Positions 1 to 8,732 are shown, numbered from the stretch's first letter. The stretch: 36,862 nt of DNA from Methylomonas sp. (GCA_002928965.1 PERU01000035.1:1-36862); one strand, 5' to 3'. The notes: generated by a model from the letters alone, not told the origin. Program-made: numbers and translations.

Positions 1-103
1 AAGTTATTTTTGACCCTATCCTTAGGGAGGCAGTACACGATATTTCGCCAAATTGAATCAAGTTTTAAGATTCTAACCAGCCTGTCGATAAGTTCGATGA
101 TTG

Positions 104-141
104 TGTGTGACATTTCACAAACCGCTATGCCAGCCTATACT
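104..141 (+). promoter_or_regulatory. Putative sigma70 promoter with CRP/Vfr-like site, minor pilin operon
   Basis: A TTCACA hexamer (114-119) and a TATACT hexamer (136-141) are separated by 16 bp. They match the sigma70 -35 and -10 consensus at 5/6 positions each. Overlapping the -35 is TGTGT-N6-TCACA (104-119), a 9/10 match to the CRP/Vfr half-sites; read as TGTGA-N4-TCACA the halves are perfect but the spacing is wrong. The predicted start near 148 would leave a leader of about 118 nt before fimT. The rest of 1-265 holds no gene I can support. Confidence 0.45.
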
Positions 142-265
142 AGCATCGCCCACAGGGCTTTCGATCTTCTTTCAACCCGTTTAAGACTATGCTTACATCC
201 CAAAGACGTATTGTCATCCAATCAATCTATGTCACTGACAGTGGCTTGAGTAGGCAAACCAGAGT

Positions 266-832
266 ATGAGGAATCAAAAAGGCGTTACTTTGATAGAGCT
301 GATGGTCGCGTTAATGGTGGCATCCATTTTATTGAGTGCAGCAATCCCAAGCTTCCGCCAAACCATAATCAACAGTCGCTTGAGTACAATTGCCAGTGAA
401 TTCATCAGCAGTCTCAATTACATTCGGTCCGAGGCGATCAAAGCCGGCAGAAGTGTAACTTTGTGTAAAAGCACCAACGGCAGCAGTTGTTCAATATCCA
501 GTACAGTTTTTTGGGATTCGGGGTGGATAGCATTTTTAGATTTGGATGCAGACGGTGTTTTGGATACCGGCGAAACTATTTTACGCACTTGGCCTGCGCT
601 GGCTTCGCCTTATACTTTACGCTCAAGCGCTTTTCCCAACTTTCTGCGTTATAACTCCCAAGGGGTTACAACGGCTGATGGTAATTTTGCCGTGTGTCAT
701 AACAGTACTGAAGTAGGAGCAAAAGCCGTGTTGATTACCCGTGTCAGACCGCGGATGGGCATTGATAGTGACAGCGATCAATTGCCTGAACTTTTAAACG
801 GTAGTGATTTAAGCTCATGTGAAAGCCCATGA
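266..832 (+). CDS. fimT: FimT/FimU-type minor pilin (GspH family)
   Basis: Type IV prepilin-like protein of 188 aa that would be cleaved by PilD and placed in the pilus tip or priming complex. Residues 1-6 form a short leader ending in Gly6, followed by VTLIELM with the conserved Glu at mature position 5 and a hydrophobic helix to about residue 28. After that comes a helix with conserved Arg/Ser positions (TIASEFISSLNYIRSEAIK), typical of the GspH/FimT family. Two Cys occur near residues 68 and 75 and two more towards the C-terminus. It is the first gene of the minor pilin operon, and its stop overlaps the pilV start as ATGA. The order fimT-pilV-pilW-pilX-pilY1-pilE matches the Pseudomonas fimU operon, which makes the call firm; FimT and FimU cannot be told apart here. 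Confidence 0.9.
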   Translation: MRNQKGVTLIELMVALMVASILLSAAIPSFRQTIINSRLSTIASEFISSLNYIRSEAIKAGRSVTLCKSTNGSSCSISSTVFWDSGWIAFLDLDADGVLDTGETILRTWPALASPYTLRSSAFPNFLRYNSQGVTTADGNFAVCHNSTEVGAKAVLITRVRPRMGIDSDSDQLPELLNGSDLSSCESP

Positions 833-1272
833 AAAATTTTCGAGTAAAACGTCAATTGGGTTTTTCGATGATCGAGGTTTTGGTAGCCGTGTTGGTACTG
901 GCCATCGGACTGTTGGGGGTGGCAGCGATTCAAACTGTAGCGCTTAAAAACAACAACAGTGCTTTGCAACGTAGCCAAGCCACCATGCTGGCGTATTTTA
1001 TGATGGATGCCATGCGCGCCAATCGGAGTGTGGCCATCATCGGTTCCTATGATCTGGCCAAAACCTGTGTAGCACCATCGGTGGGCAGTTTAATTACCAA
1101 TGATCAAAATGCCTGGATCAATGCCTTGAAATCCAATTTGGGCAATGTGTCCACGACCTGCGGCCAGATCACCTGCGCAGTGAACACCTGTAACGTCAGG
1201 GTATTTTGGGATGATAGCCGGGGGCTGAGCGGCAGTGCCGAACAGGTTGTCCAAATTACGAGTCGATTATGA
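829..1272 (+). CDS. pilV: Type IV pilus minor pilin PilV
   Basis: Minor pilin of 147 aa. A basic leader ends in Gly, followed by FSMIEVLVAVLVLAIGLLG: Glu at mature position 5, then the PilV signature VLAIGLLGVAA. The following AIQTVALKNNNSALQRSQA helix is typical of PilV, and the small globular part has five Cys (conserved pair CAVNTC). PilV works with PilW, PilX and FimU to prime pilus assembly and to carry PilY1 at the tip. The start ATG overlaps the fimT stop by 4 bp and the stop overlaps the pilW start in the same way, so translation is probably coupled. Confidence 0.9.
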   Translation: MKNFRVKRQLGFSMIEVLVAVLVLAIGLLGVAAIQTVALKNNNSALQRSQATMLAYFMMDAMRANRSVAIIGSYDLAKTCVAPSVGSLITNDQNAWINALKSNLGNVSTTCGQITCAVNTCNVRVFWDDSRGLSGSAEQVVQITSRL

Positions 1273-2327
1273 ACACAGCATTTGTTTTGATGAGTCGCAA
1301 ACGGGGCTTTAGTTTGGTCGAGCTGATGATTGCCATGGTATTGGGATTGTTCCTGATTGGCGGTGTGGTGAGTGTGTTTTTATCCAATCGTCAGGTCTAT
1401 CGGCAAAATGAAAATCTGGCACGAATGCAGGAAAATGCCCGCTATGCGTTTGAAGTGGTTGCGCGTGACGTGAGAGAGGCAGCCGGTATAGCCTGCGGCA
1501 ATAATCTGCCCACAGGTAATGTACTTAATTCTCCAACTGCATCATGGTGGTCAAACTGGGGAAATGGCATAGAAGGTTATGAGGGTACTGAAGTCTTAGC
1601 TGCCAAAGCGATTGGCACGAATGCCCAGGATAGAGTGACAGGTACAGATGCTATCGTCATTCATAGTAGCACCACCAACAATGGTGTAGTGATTACTGAC
1701 CACAATGACTCATCGGCGCAATTCAAGGTCAATACCACTTCGCATGGTTTTGCAGACGGTGACATTGTGCTGGTTTGTGATTATAAACAAGCTGCACTTT
1801 TTCAGATTACCAGTGCCAGCGCTTCTAATGTGACTATTGTGCATAACACCGGGAATAGCGCTGAACCTGGTAATTGCAGCAAAGGCTTGGGCTATCCGAC
1901 GGTCTGTACAACAAATGGTACTGCTCATATATTTGAAAACGGCGGCTTTCTGACCAAGTTATCTGCTAACTCTTGGTACATTGGTTTTAATGGTCGGGGT
2001 GGTCGTTCTTTGTATAGAGTGAGAATTGAGACCAAAAATACCAATAATGGTAATTGTGGCACGAGTGGTTCCAAGTCAACAGCATGTCCTGTTACCGAAG
2101 AAATCGCCGAGGGTGTTACCAATATGCAAGCCCAGTATCTGTCCAAAGATGCCAGCGGTAATTTGCCGGACAGTTATGTCGATGCTGACAGCATTACAGA
2201 CTGGACGCGGGTAGTGGCGGTGCGAATTATCTTTACCCTGGCTTCATTGGAAACGGTTGGAACAGGTAATGCTGCTCTGACTCGTAGCTGGAATATGGTC
2301 GTTACTTTGAGGAATCGCCAGTTATGA
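1269..2327 (+). CDS. pilW: Type IV pilus minor pilin PilW
   Basis: PilW of 352 aa, the usual large minor pilin. The leader ends in Gly before FSLVELMIAMVLGLFLIGG, with Glu at mature position 5. The family helix follows (NRQVYRQNENLARMQENARYAFEVVARDVREAAG), then a long beta-rich globular domain with several Cys. A second in-frame ATG at codon 8 (MSRKRGFSLVE) would give a leader of more usual length; I keep the first ATG because it gives the ATGA overlap with pilV seen throughout this operon. The C-terminus overlaps the pilX start by 4 bp. PilW bridges PilX/PilY1 to the other minor pilins. Confidence 0.9.
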   Translation: MNTAFVLMSRKRGFSLVELMIAMVLGLFLIGGVVSVFLSNRQVYRQNENLARMQENARYAFEVVARDVREAAGIACGNNLPTGNVLNSPTASWWSNWGNGIEGYEGTEVLAAKAIGTNAQDRVTGTDAIVIHSSTTNNGVVITDHNDSSAQFKVNTTSHGFADGDIVLVCDYKQAALFQITSASASNVTIVHNTGNSAEPGNCSKGLGYPTVCTTNGTAHIFENGGFLTKLSANSWYIGFNGRGGRSLYRVRIETKNTNNGNCGTSGSKSTACPVTEEIAEGVTNMQAQYLSKDASGNLPDSYVDADSITDWTRVVAVRIIFTLASLETVGTGNAALTRSWNMVVTLRNRQL

Positions 2328-2911
2328 AGAATCTGAGTGTGTCCCCCAATAAGCAACAAGGCGCGGCGCTGTTTGTATCGTTGATGATGCTGGTTTTAGT
2401 CACCATCTTGGGTGTGGCGGGTGTGCGTCTGGTCAGTCTGGAAGAAAAAATGGCTGGCAATAGTTATGATCGTAATCTGGCATTTCAGTCTGCAGAGGCT
2501 GCACTGAGGGTGGCAGAAAAATACCTGGAAGATAACAAGCCTACACCTGCTTACAGTGATGCTGGCACTACCTGCCCAACCAGCCCTAGTCCTATCAACA
2601 ATTGCACTACTGGGATTTGCCCCAAACCGGATAAGGATTGTGTTTCTCGTTGGGATTCTTCGGCAGGCTTTACTCAATGGGAAAGCATCACAACCAGTCT
2701 GGGTACGTTGGCCGGCACTGCACCGCAATATTTTGTCGAATATTTGGGAAGTACTTTTATTTGTTCTGAAGACTATCCCGGATATTGTGCCGCTAATCCC
2801 TCAGATACCGCAAAGTGCAGTAGTTGCAAGCGCTATCGGGTCACAGCCCGCAGCAATCCCGGCACAGGCCGCGCAACCGTGATGTTGCAATCTGTTTACG
2901 CTACCGATTAG
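2324..2911 (+). CDS. pilX: Type IV pilus minor pilin PilX
   Basis: PilX of 195 aa. The N-terminal segment QQGAALFVSLMMLVLVTILGVAGVR fits the PilX N-terminal family: a prepilin-like Gly-Ala junction and a hydrophobic helix ending in TILGV, with Val rather than Glu at mature position 5. Lack of Glu5 is also known for tip-located GspK pseudopilins, so it suits a tip position. The helix continues with SLEEKMAGNSYDRNLAFQSA, also typical. The globular part is Cys-rich (about ten), suggesting disulfides. The gene sits between pilW (4-bp overlap) and pilY1 (17-bp gap). Confidence 0.88.
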   Translation: MKNLSVSPNKQQGAALFVSLMMLVLVTILGVAGVRLVSLEEKMAGNSYDRNLAFQSAEAALRVAEKYLEDNKPTPAYSDAGTTCPTSPSPINNCTTGICPKPDKDCVSRWDSSAGFTQWESITTSLGTLAGTAPQYFVEYLGSTFICSEDYPGYCAANPSDTAKCSSCKRYRVTARSNPGTGRATVMLQSVYATD

Positions 2912-2928
2912 TTTTGAGGGTATTCATT

Positions 2929-5900
2929 ATGAAACCGCATTTTTCCGCAGGTTCGATGTTGTGGCTGGCTGGTTGTATGGTCTGGCTGATGCTGTTCAGC
3001 GCGACGGTGCGCAGTGAACTGAACTTGCCGACCACACCGTTAACGGTCAGTGTATCCGCTACACCTTTGACCTTGTTGACGGCAGCCCGCGATCACAAGT
3101 TGTATTACGAGGCTTATAACGACGCTTCCGACTTGAATAATGATGGTTTTCTGGATATTGGTTATAAACCCAACATCAACTACTACGGCTATTTCGATTC
3201 TTACAAATGCTACAACTACAACGCCACAGCCGGGCTGTTTGAACCGGTGTATTTAACCGTCAATAAAACCTGCACCAGCACCACACAGGTCGGCGAATGG
3301 AGCGGCGATTACCTGAATTATCTCACCATGTCCCGCATGGACGCGTTGCGCCGGGTGTTATACGGTGGTTTTCGCAGTACGGACAGTGATACTGCAACGG
3401 TATTGGAACGGGCTTTTATTCCGCAGGACGCGCATAGCTGGGGCAAGGAATACACCAGCGTTACGGTTGATGGGTATGACATTAGAAATTACACGCCGTT
3501 GCCTTTGCCCAGCGCCAATACCCGGCATGTTTTCGCGAATACCACGTTGCTGGGTACGACGCCGCCATTATTAAGGGTGCTGACCAATAGTACGTTTAGA
3601 GTGTGGGAGTGGTTGTCGATAGAACGTCCGGTAGCGGGGACTCAATGTGCTACAGGAAATAATCAACGATCAAATTGCGCGACTGGCGGTGGTAACTGGC
3701 AGATAGTGCCTGCGAGCAATTTCTCGGGGTTAACTCAAACAACGTTTAATACAACTGGCTATAACACTCATCCTAATGATGCAGCCGAATTTACTAATCC
3801 GCTTCTAGCTAATTACGCCATAAATGACAAGAGGTGTGGACAAAACCTTGCAGCAAATATTGACGGCAGTGGAAACCCGAATTCAGGCAATCCTGCAACC
3901 TGCTCTAATGAGCATTACTTAACAATTTTTGATGGGACACTTGTCATACCAGCAGGCGAAAGCGGGGTTTATATCTTTGCAGTGGATGGTGACGATGCTG
4001 TTGATGTCATTATCAATAATACCGTGGTTGCCGGATGGTATGGCGGGCATGCCAGGAATAATAGCGATGCCAACTTAACGCTTCGCTCTGGCAGTATCAA
4101 CCTTTCATCCGGTAATCATAGTATTCGTTTTCGGCATCAGGAGCGTACCGGTGGTGATAGCTATCACTTGTACTGGAGAAAACCCTTCGAAGCCTCAACC
4201 ATGACCGATCTTACGGTACGGGTTAGAACCTGCGTTTCCGGTTTGCTGGAGCCGGAATGTCGTGGTTACCCTGCCAGTGCCCCTAGCAAATACAAACCTA
4301 TCGGTATTTTGCAGCAATACGGCGAAGACGACAGTATGGCCTTTGGTTTAATGACCGGTTCATATACCAAAAATACCTCCGGCGGCGTGTTGCGTAAAAA
4401 TATCTCCTCTTTGAAAAATGAAATTAATCTCACCACTGGGCAGTTGTCGTCAACGGTGGGGGTGATTCAAACCTTGGACAAGCTGAAAATTACCGGTTTT
4501 GGTGGAAGTCACGAATATAACCAAAATTGTGGTGTTCCAGAGGTTGGTGGACCCTTAGCTGAAGGCCGTTGCCGGATGTGGGGCAACCCCATTGCAGAAA
4601 CCATGTACGAAGGTTTACGTTATTTGGGCGGGCAAACCGAGGCTACGGCCGCATTCAACATCCCCAGTGCCAGCAATGATGATGCCACGTTGGGCTTACC
4701 GCTGCCGGTTTGGTTAGACCCCTATCGCAGCGGAACTGGCACCAGTGGCGGTTATCCGAGTTGTTCCAAGCCGTCGCAAATTGTCATCAGCGATATTAGT
4801 CCTAATTTTGATACCGACCAAATGCCGGGCCGCTTTGAATATACCAGTCCTTCGGCATTGGCGGCTTTTAGCGGCACAACCAGTTTGAATACCCACACCA
4901 TCAGTGTCAGTGGCTTAGGTGACACAATCTGGGCCGGTGAGTTTGGTAGCGGGATAACCAAAGACTTCTTTATCGGCCAATCCGGTAATACGTATAACGG
5001 TGCGCCAACGGCAAAATCCGCGACCAGTTTTGGCAGTATCCGGGGGTTGGCGCCAGAAGAACCTTCGCAACAAGGTGGGTTTTATGCCGCCAGTATTGCG
5101 CATTTTGGTAAAGCTAAAGACATTCATGCCGCTACCGGCGCCCAAAAAGTCGATACCTACAGTGTGGCCTTGGCATCGCCCAAGCCGGAGATAGAGTTTC
5201 CAATCGGAGGAAAAACCATCAGTTTGGTGCCGTTTGGTAAAACCGTGGGAGGATGCGGCAACATAAACAGGGCTTCAGGACAGTATCAACCAACCAATAC
5301 CATTGTGGATTTTTATGTGTTGTCTTTTGATATTGGAATACCTTACGCTAAATTTAGAATCAATTACGAGGACTCCGAATATGGTTCAGATCATGACATG
5401 GACGCTATTGTTGAGTATGAATTATCTGTTACTTCGGATGGGAAGCTGAAGGTCAAGTTGACATCGGATTATGCGGCTGGTGGCTGTATTCAGCACATGG
5501 GCTATGTGATTTCCGGGACCACTGAAGATGGAACCTATCTGGAAGTAAGAGATTCGGATACCATAAATGATGTGAATTATTTTCTGGATACACCTCCCAG
5601 TGTTAACCCCCCCGCTGTTGGCTTACCATTAAGCAACGAACGTACTTTTACTCCGGGAACAAACACAGCAGCCCAATTTGTGCCAAACGACCCGCTCTGG
5701 TATGCCGCCAAATGGGGTGGATTTACCGACCGGAACAACAACAATCTGCCCGATCTGGTGCCAGAGTGGGATAGCAACACTGACGGTGTTCCGGATACTT
5801 ACTTCCTGGTCCAAAACCCATTAAGGCTCAAAGAAGCTTTGAAACGGGCATTTGACAATATTATCGAACGCAGCGGCAGTGCGGGTAATGTAACCTCTAA

Positions 5901-7683
5901 CAGTACCTCCATATCCACTGAATCTCAGGTGTTTCAGTCAATTTTCAATACCTTCACTTGGTCGGGTAATTTGTTGGCTTATCCGGTCAGCAGTGGGGGT
6001 GTCGGTATTACTCCAAATTGGCAGGCTTCTCAGACGATTCCGCCAGCAGCTGACCGTAAAATTTTCACCCGAAGCAACAACACGGCAGTCGAGTTTTTGT
6101 GGGCGAACTTGTCGGCGTCTGACCAAACCGCATTGGTCAATCAAAATGTGGTTAATTATTTACGGGGTGATGCGACCAATGAGTTGCAAAATGGTGGAAC
6201 CTTACGAAATAGAGCCACTACCGTACTGGGCGATATTGTGCATTCTTCGCCCTACTTTGTGAAAGATAACAATACGGTATTCGTGGGCGCCAATGACGGC
6301 ATGTTGCATGCGTTTAGTGCGGTCAACGGTGCGGAAAGGTTTGCTTATATTCCCAGTCAGGCTCTGCCGCGATTGAAAAATTTAAGCCAAATCGATTACG
6401 GTTCAACCACCAATCCTCATCAATATTTTGTAGACGGCGATATAGCAGTCACCAGTTTGGCGCAAACACCCAGTTACAATTATTTGGTGTCAACCTTAGG
6501 ACATGGGGGTAAAGGCTTATTTGCGCTGGATGTCACCAATCCAACCACCTTTGGGACTAGTAAGGTGTTATGGGAATATTTTAGTGCGACTGATCCGGAT
6601 TTGGGCTTCATGCTGGGACGGCCAACCATCGCCAAAATGAACGACGGCTCTATGTATGTGATTGTGGGCAACGGTTACAACAGTACCAACGGTACTGCTG
6701 TGTTGTATTTATTCAATTTAACCACGGGAACATCAACCAAAATCAATACCTCCACGGCTACGGATAACGGTTTGGCTTCACCTGGGGTATTTGATAGCGA
6801 TAATGACGGTGATGTGGATTTTATCTATGCTGGCGACCTGAAAGGCAATGTCTGGAAGTTTAATGTTAGCCAAAATAATACAAACCAATGGGATGTGGCC
6901 TTTAAATCGGGCACCACACCTGAACCACTATTCGTTGCCAAAGATCCTTCCGGCGTGGGTCAGCCCATCACGTCTCAAATAAGCATCGCCACAAATTTTG
7001 TGGCAACCGATGGTAATGTTGGCAAGAGGTTCATTATCTTCGGCACCGGCAGTTATTTCAGAACCGGCGATCCCAACGATATGCAAATACAATCCTGGTA
7101 TGGCTTGATAGATGAGGGAAATAAAATAACCTCCATCAGAGATGGCACGACGTTTCAATATAACAATTTAATAAAACGCTCGGTGGTTGAAGAGGGCACT
7201 TTGACCGACAGGCCGGTTCGTGCCTTTTCGGTTGCTGTTGCCAATGACATGAGTGGTAAAAACGGCTGGTATATCGATTTAACCAAGGCCAACGGCACAG
7301 AGGAAGGGGAGCGTATCGTTACCTCCTCCAAAGTCTATAGATTTGCAGAACCTACATTGCTGGCCAGTTCCATCATTCCTGTGGTTGATCCCTGTGTGCC
7401 GGGTGGTAAAGGTTTTGTTAATGCCATTAACCCGTTTACCGGTGCCAGACTAGGCCTGGGTTTCTTTGATGTGAACGGAAATGGAATTTTTACTGATGAT
7501 ACGGTTAACAGTGTATTGGTGAGTTCTATCGATCTGAGTGTGGGCATGCCCAGTGAGCCAGTAGTTGTTGGTGACCGTTTGGTGGTGGGCGGTTCATCGG
7601 GTGAAATTAAAGATATTAAAATCAATCTTGGTGTGCAACCCAATAAAGGCCGGATTTCCTGGCGGGAGATCATGCAGGATTAA
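2929..7683 (+). CDS. pilY1: PilY1 tip-associated adhesin with inserted PA14-like module
   Basis: Large secreted pilus-tip protein, 1584 aa. The ATG follows GAGGG at 8-nt spacing and opens a signal peptide (hydrophobic residues about 10-25, cut near ATVRS); the reading frame runs further upstream inside pilX, but that part has no signal. Three calcium-loop-like motifs are visible: DLNNDGFLD (68-76), DSNTDGVPD (948-956) and DSDNDGDVD (1289-1297). The last lies in the C-terminal beta-propeller (about 1098-1400), at the position of the PilY1 calcium site that controls pilus extension and retraction. A PA14-like beta module (about 238-424; GVYIFAVDGDDAVDVIINN, SSGNHSIRFRHQ) is inserted between two segments I recognise as contiguous in related PilY1 proteins. 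I see no intact DxSxS MIDAS of a von Willebrand A domain. Role: adhesion, mechanosensing and control of pilus dynamics. Confidence 0.92.
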   Translation: MKPHFSAGSMLWLAGCMVWLMLFSATVRSELNLPTTPLTVSVSATPLTLLTAARDHKLYYEAYNDASDLNNDGFLDIGYKPNINYYGYFDSYKCYNYNATAGLFEPVYLTVNKTCTSTTQVGEWSGDYLNYLTMSRMDALRRVLYGGFRSTDSDTATVLERAFIPQDAHSWGKEYTSVTVDGYDIRNYTPLPLPSANTRHVFANTTLLGTTPPLLRVLTNSTFRVWEWLSIERPVAGTQCATGNNQRSNCATGGGNWQIVPASNFSGLTQTTFNTTGYNTHPNDAAEFTNPLLANYAINDKRCGQNLAANIDGSGNPNSGNPATCSNEHYLTIFDGTLVIPAGESGVYIFAVDGDDAVDVIINNTVVAGWYGGHARNNSDANLTLRSGSINLSSGNHSIRFRHQERTGGDSYHLYWRKPFEASTMTDLTVRVRTCVSGLLEPECRGYPASAPSKYKPIGILQQYGEDDSMAFGLMTGSYTKNTSGGVLRKNISSLKNEINLTTGQLSSTVGVIQTLDKLKITGFGGSHEYNQNCGVPEVGGPLAEGRCRMWGNPIAETMYEGLRYLGGQTEATAAFNIPSASNDDATLGLPLPVWLDPYRSGTGTSGGYPSCSKPSQIVISDISPNFDTDQMPGRFEYTSPSALAAFSGTTSLNTHTISVSGLGDTIWAGEFGSGITKDFFIGQSGNTYNGAPTAKSATSFGSIRGLAPEEPSQQGGFYAASIAHFGKAKDIHAATGAQKVDTYSVALASPKPEIEFPIGGKTISLVPFGKTVGGCGNINRASGQYQPTNTIVDFYVLSFDIGIPYAKFRINYEDSEYGSDHDMDAIVEYELSVTSDGKLKVKLTSDYAAGGCIQHMGYVISGTTEDGTYLEVRDSDTINDVNYFLDTPPSVNPPAVGLPLSNERTFTPGTNTAAQFVPNDPLWYAAKWGGFTDRNNNNLPDLVPEWDSNTDGVPDTYFLVQNPLRLKEALKRAFDNIIERSGSAGNVTSNSTSISTESQVFQSIFNTFTWSGNLLAYPVSSGGVGITPNWQASQTIPPAADRKIFTRSNNTAVEFLWANLSASDQTALVNQNVVNYLRGDATNELQNGGTLRNRATTVLGDIVHSSPYFVKDNNTVFVGANDGMLHAFSAVNGAERFAYIPSQALPRLKNLSQIDYGSTTNPHQYFVDGDIAVTSLAQTPSYNYLVSTLGHGGKGLFALDVTNPTTFGTSKVLWEYFSATDPDLGFMLGRPTIAKMNDGSMYVIVGNGYNSTNGTAVLYLFNLTTGTSTKINTSTATDNGLASPGVFDSDNDGDVDFIYAGDLKGNVWKFNVSQNNTNQWDVAFKSGTTPEPLFVAKDPSGVGQPITSQISIATNFVATDGNVGKRFIIFGTGSYFRTGDPNDMQIQSWYGLIDEGNKITSIRDGTTFQYNNLIKRSVVEEGTLTDRPVRAFSVAVANDMSGKNGWYIDLTKANGTEEGERIVTSSKVYRFAEPTLLASSIIPVVDPCVPGGKGFVNAINPFTGARLGLGFFDVNGNGIFTDDTVNSVLVSSIDLSVGMPSEPVVVGDRLVVGGSSGEIKDIKINLGVQPNKGRISWREIMQD

Positions 7684-7699
7684 GCAACTGGGTACTTGA

Positions 7700-7767
7700 T
7701 TGCAATAACGTCCAGAAATTTTGGTCTTACCAATGCACTGTCTACTCATACCTCTTTGACAAAGAGG
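7700..7767 (-). repeat. Partial copy of dispersed ~131-bp repeat (copy C)
   Basis: Read on the minus strand, this segment aligns almost without gaps to the right half of the repeat at 36392-36522. Shared blocks include the terminal ACGTTATTGCAA, GGTAAG, CAGTGCATTGGTAAGACC and the hairpin CCTCTTTGTCAAAGAGG. It lies just after the pilY1 stop codon and lacks the left half of the element, so it is a truncated copy. Confidence 0.6.
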
Positions 7768-7812
7768 CTGTCGTAAAAGTCGAAACAGTTCCTTCTCCCA
7801 TCGGAGGGGGGG

Positions 7813-7908
7813 CGTAAAAGGTAGGTTGGGCTGAATGCAATGACGCCCAACGATTTGATTTTGTTGGGTTACGCTACACTTACCCAACCTACATTTTGAC
7901 CTTTTACG
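7813..7908. repeat. REP-like extragenic palindrome
   Basis: The arms are CGTAAAAG (7813-7820) plus GTAGGTTGGG (7821-7830) on the left, and CCCAACCTAC (7883-7892) plus CTTTTACG (7901-7908) on the right. The right arm carries an 8-bp bulge. An inner GCCCAAC/GTTGGGT pair makes a nested stem. The GTAGGTTGGG core with a CCCAAC partner is a widespread REP-like motif often linked to REP-associated transposases; no such transposase is in this window. Confidence 0.65.
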
Positions 7909-7910
7909 GC

Positions 7911-7935
7911 ACCCTCCGAAGGGGGCGGTTTTTTT
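7911..7935 (+). terminator. Probable Rho-independent terminator after pilY1
   Basis: A C-rich run (CCCTCCG) and a G-run (AGGGGGCGG) form a short GC-rich stem followed by seven T residues (7929-7935). It lies between pilY1 and pilE, so pilE may need its own promoter. The stem is part of the repeat cluster, so it could be a by-product of repeat structure. Confidence 0.5.
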
Positions 7936-7990
7936 GGTGAAATCCTAATTGTTTGTTTGACTTAAATCCGATTATCCAAGAAATTGGGTC

Positions 7991-8016
7991 AATGGATTTT
8001 CGCTGCGGGAATGACG
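7991..8016. repeat. Degenerate GGATT...GGGAATGACG repeat remnant
   Basis: TGGATTTTCGCTGCGGGAATGACG resembles one unit of a widespread proteobacterial extragenic palindrome (TGGATTCCCGC...GCGGGAATGACG) with a decayed left arm. A related intact hairpin lies at 32371-32402. The stretch 7684-8079 holds no gene, only repeats. Confidence 0.4.
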
Positions 8017-8079
8017 AATTTTCAGAAGTTATCTACACTGTATTCAATGATTTTTTATTGATCGCTTAGGAATAATTAC

Positions 8080-8496
8080 ATGCAAAAGCTATATAAACAT
8101 GCCGGTTTCACGCTAATTGAACTGATGGTGGTAGTGGCTATTGTGGGTATTTTGGCGGCTGTTGCTTATCCTGCCTATCAGGAGCAGGCATTAAGAACCC
8201 GCAGAGCTGCTGCCAGTGCCTGCCTGCTGGAGCTTGGTCAGTTCATGGAGCGTTATTACACCACCAATATGAGTTATGCCAGCGCATCGGTCCCTACCAC
8301 TGCGTGTGGTACCGATTTGGCCGATTTTTATACATTTGCTTTTTCCGGAACACCGGATGCCTCTACCTACACGCTTCACGCCACTCGCGCGGGGGCTCAA
8401 GCGAATGATAGATGCGGTACTTTAACCTTGACTCATACTGGGGCCAGAGGTGTCAGCAATGCTGCAACAGGCATCACTGCCGCGGATTGCTGGTGA
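8080..8496 (+). CDS. pilE: Type IV pilin-like protein, PilE/ComP-type minor pilin
   Basis: A 138-aa prepilin. The leader MQKLYKHAG is cut after Gly9, followed by FTLIELMVVVAIVGILAAVAYPAY, with Glu at mature position 5 and a Pro kink. The next segment (RRAAASACLLELGQFMERYYTTNMSY) fits the PilE/ComP family of small pilins, some of which bind DNA for transformation. Cys pairs are present, the last beside the C-terminal Trp. An AGGAA precedes the start. It closes the minor pilin operon in position, as pilE does in Pseudomonas, but 396 bp of repeats and a terminator separate it from pilY1. It is too short and wrongly placed to be the main pilin with confidence. Confidence 0.85.
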   Translation: MQKLYKHAGFTLIELMVVVAIVGILAAVAYPAYQEQALRTRRAAASACLLELGQFMERYYTTNMSYASASVPTTACGTDLADFYTFAFSGTPDASTYTLHATRAGAQANDRCGTLTLTHTGARGVSNAATGITAADCW

Positions 8497-8610
8497 GTTT
8501 CAAAAGCCAGAAAAACGGTTTCCGGCATATTGTTTAATTTGCTTAATCGGTGGAGGCAGGCTGGTTTTACCCAATCGGCATTCAGACAGGCACTTAATTT
8601 AACAGGTGAA

Positions 8611-8626
8611 TGTGAAACCTTTCACA
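8611..8626 (+). promoter_or_regulatory. Perfect CRP/Vfr-type palindrome upstream of cheY
   Basis: TGTGA-AACCTT-TCACA matches the CRP consensus TGTGA-N6-TCACA at all ten fixed positions. Its centre is about 114 bp before the cheY start codon. Nine bases downstream is a second small palindrome, CGGAT-A-ATCCG (8635-8645). TAAGAT hexamers at 8677-8682 and 8687-8692 would put a start site about 70 to 81 bp downstream of the CRP centre, which suits class I activation; neither has a good -35. The cheY promoter itself is therefore only suggested. Confidence 0.55.
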
Positions 8627-8732
8627 GATGCATTCGGATAATCCGGTTTTCGCATTCTTAAATTACTAGCTTGTTTTAAGATGCTGTAAGATTGTGAAAA
8701 ACGTTTTTTGATAATTGATTAGGAGTTTAATA

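Noticed and set aside
10-249. Open frame of 79 codons upstream of fimT
   Set aside because: It has no recognisable domain or ribosome site and overlaps the predicted promoter and leader of the pilin operon. Probably chance.
8631-8660. Sigma28 (FliA) promoter before cheY, from CGGATAA resembling GCCGATAA
   Set aside because: No TAAAGTTT-like element lies at the right distance upstream, and the CGGATAATCCG is better explained as a small palindrome.
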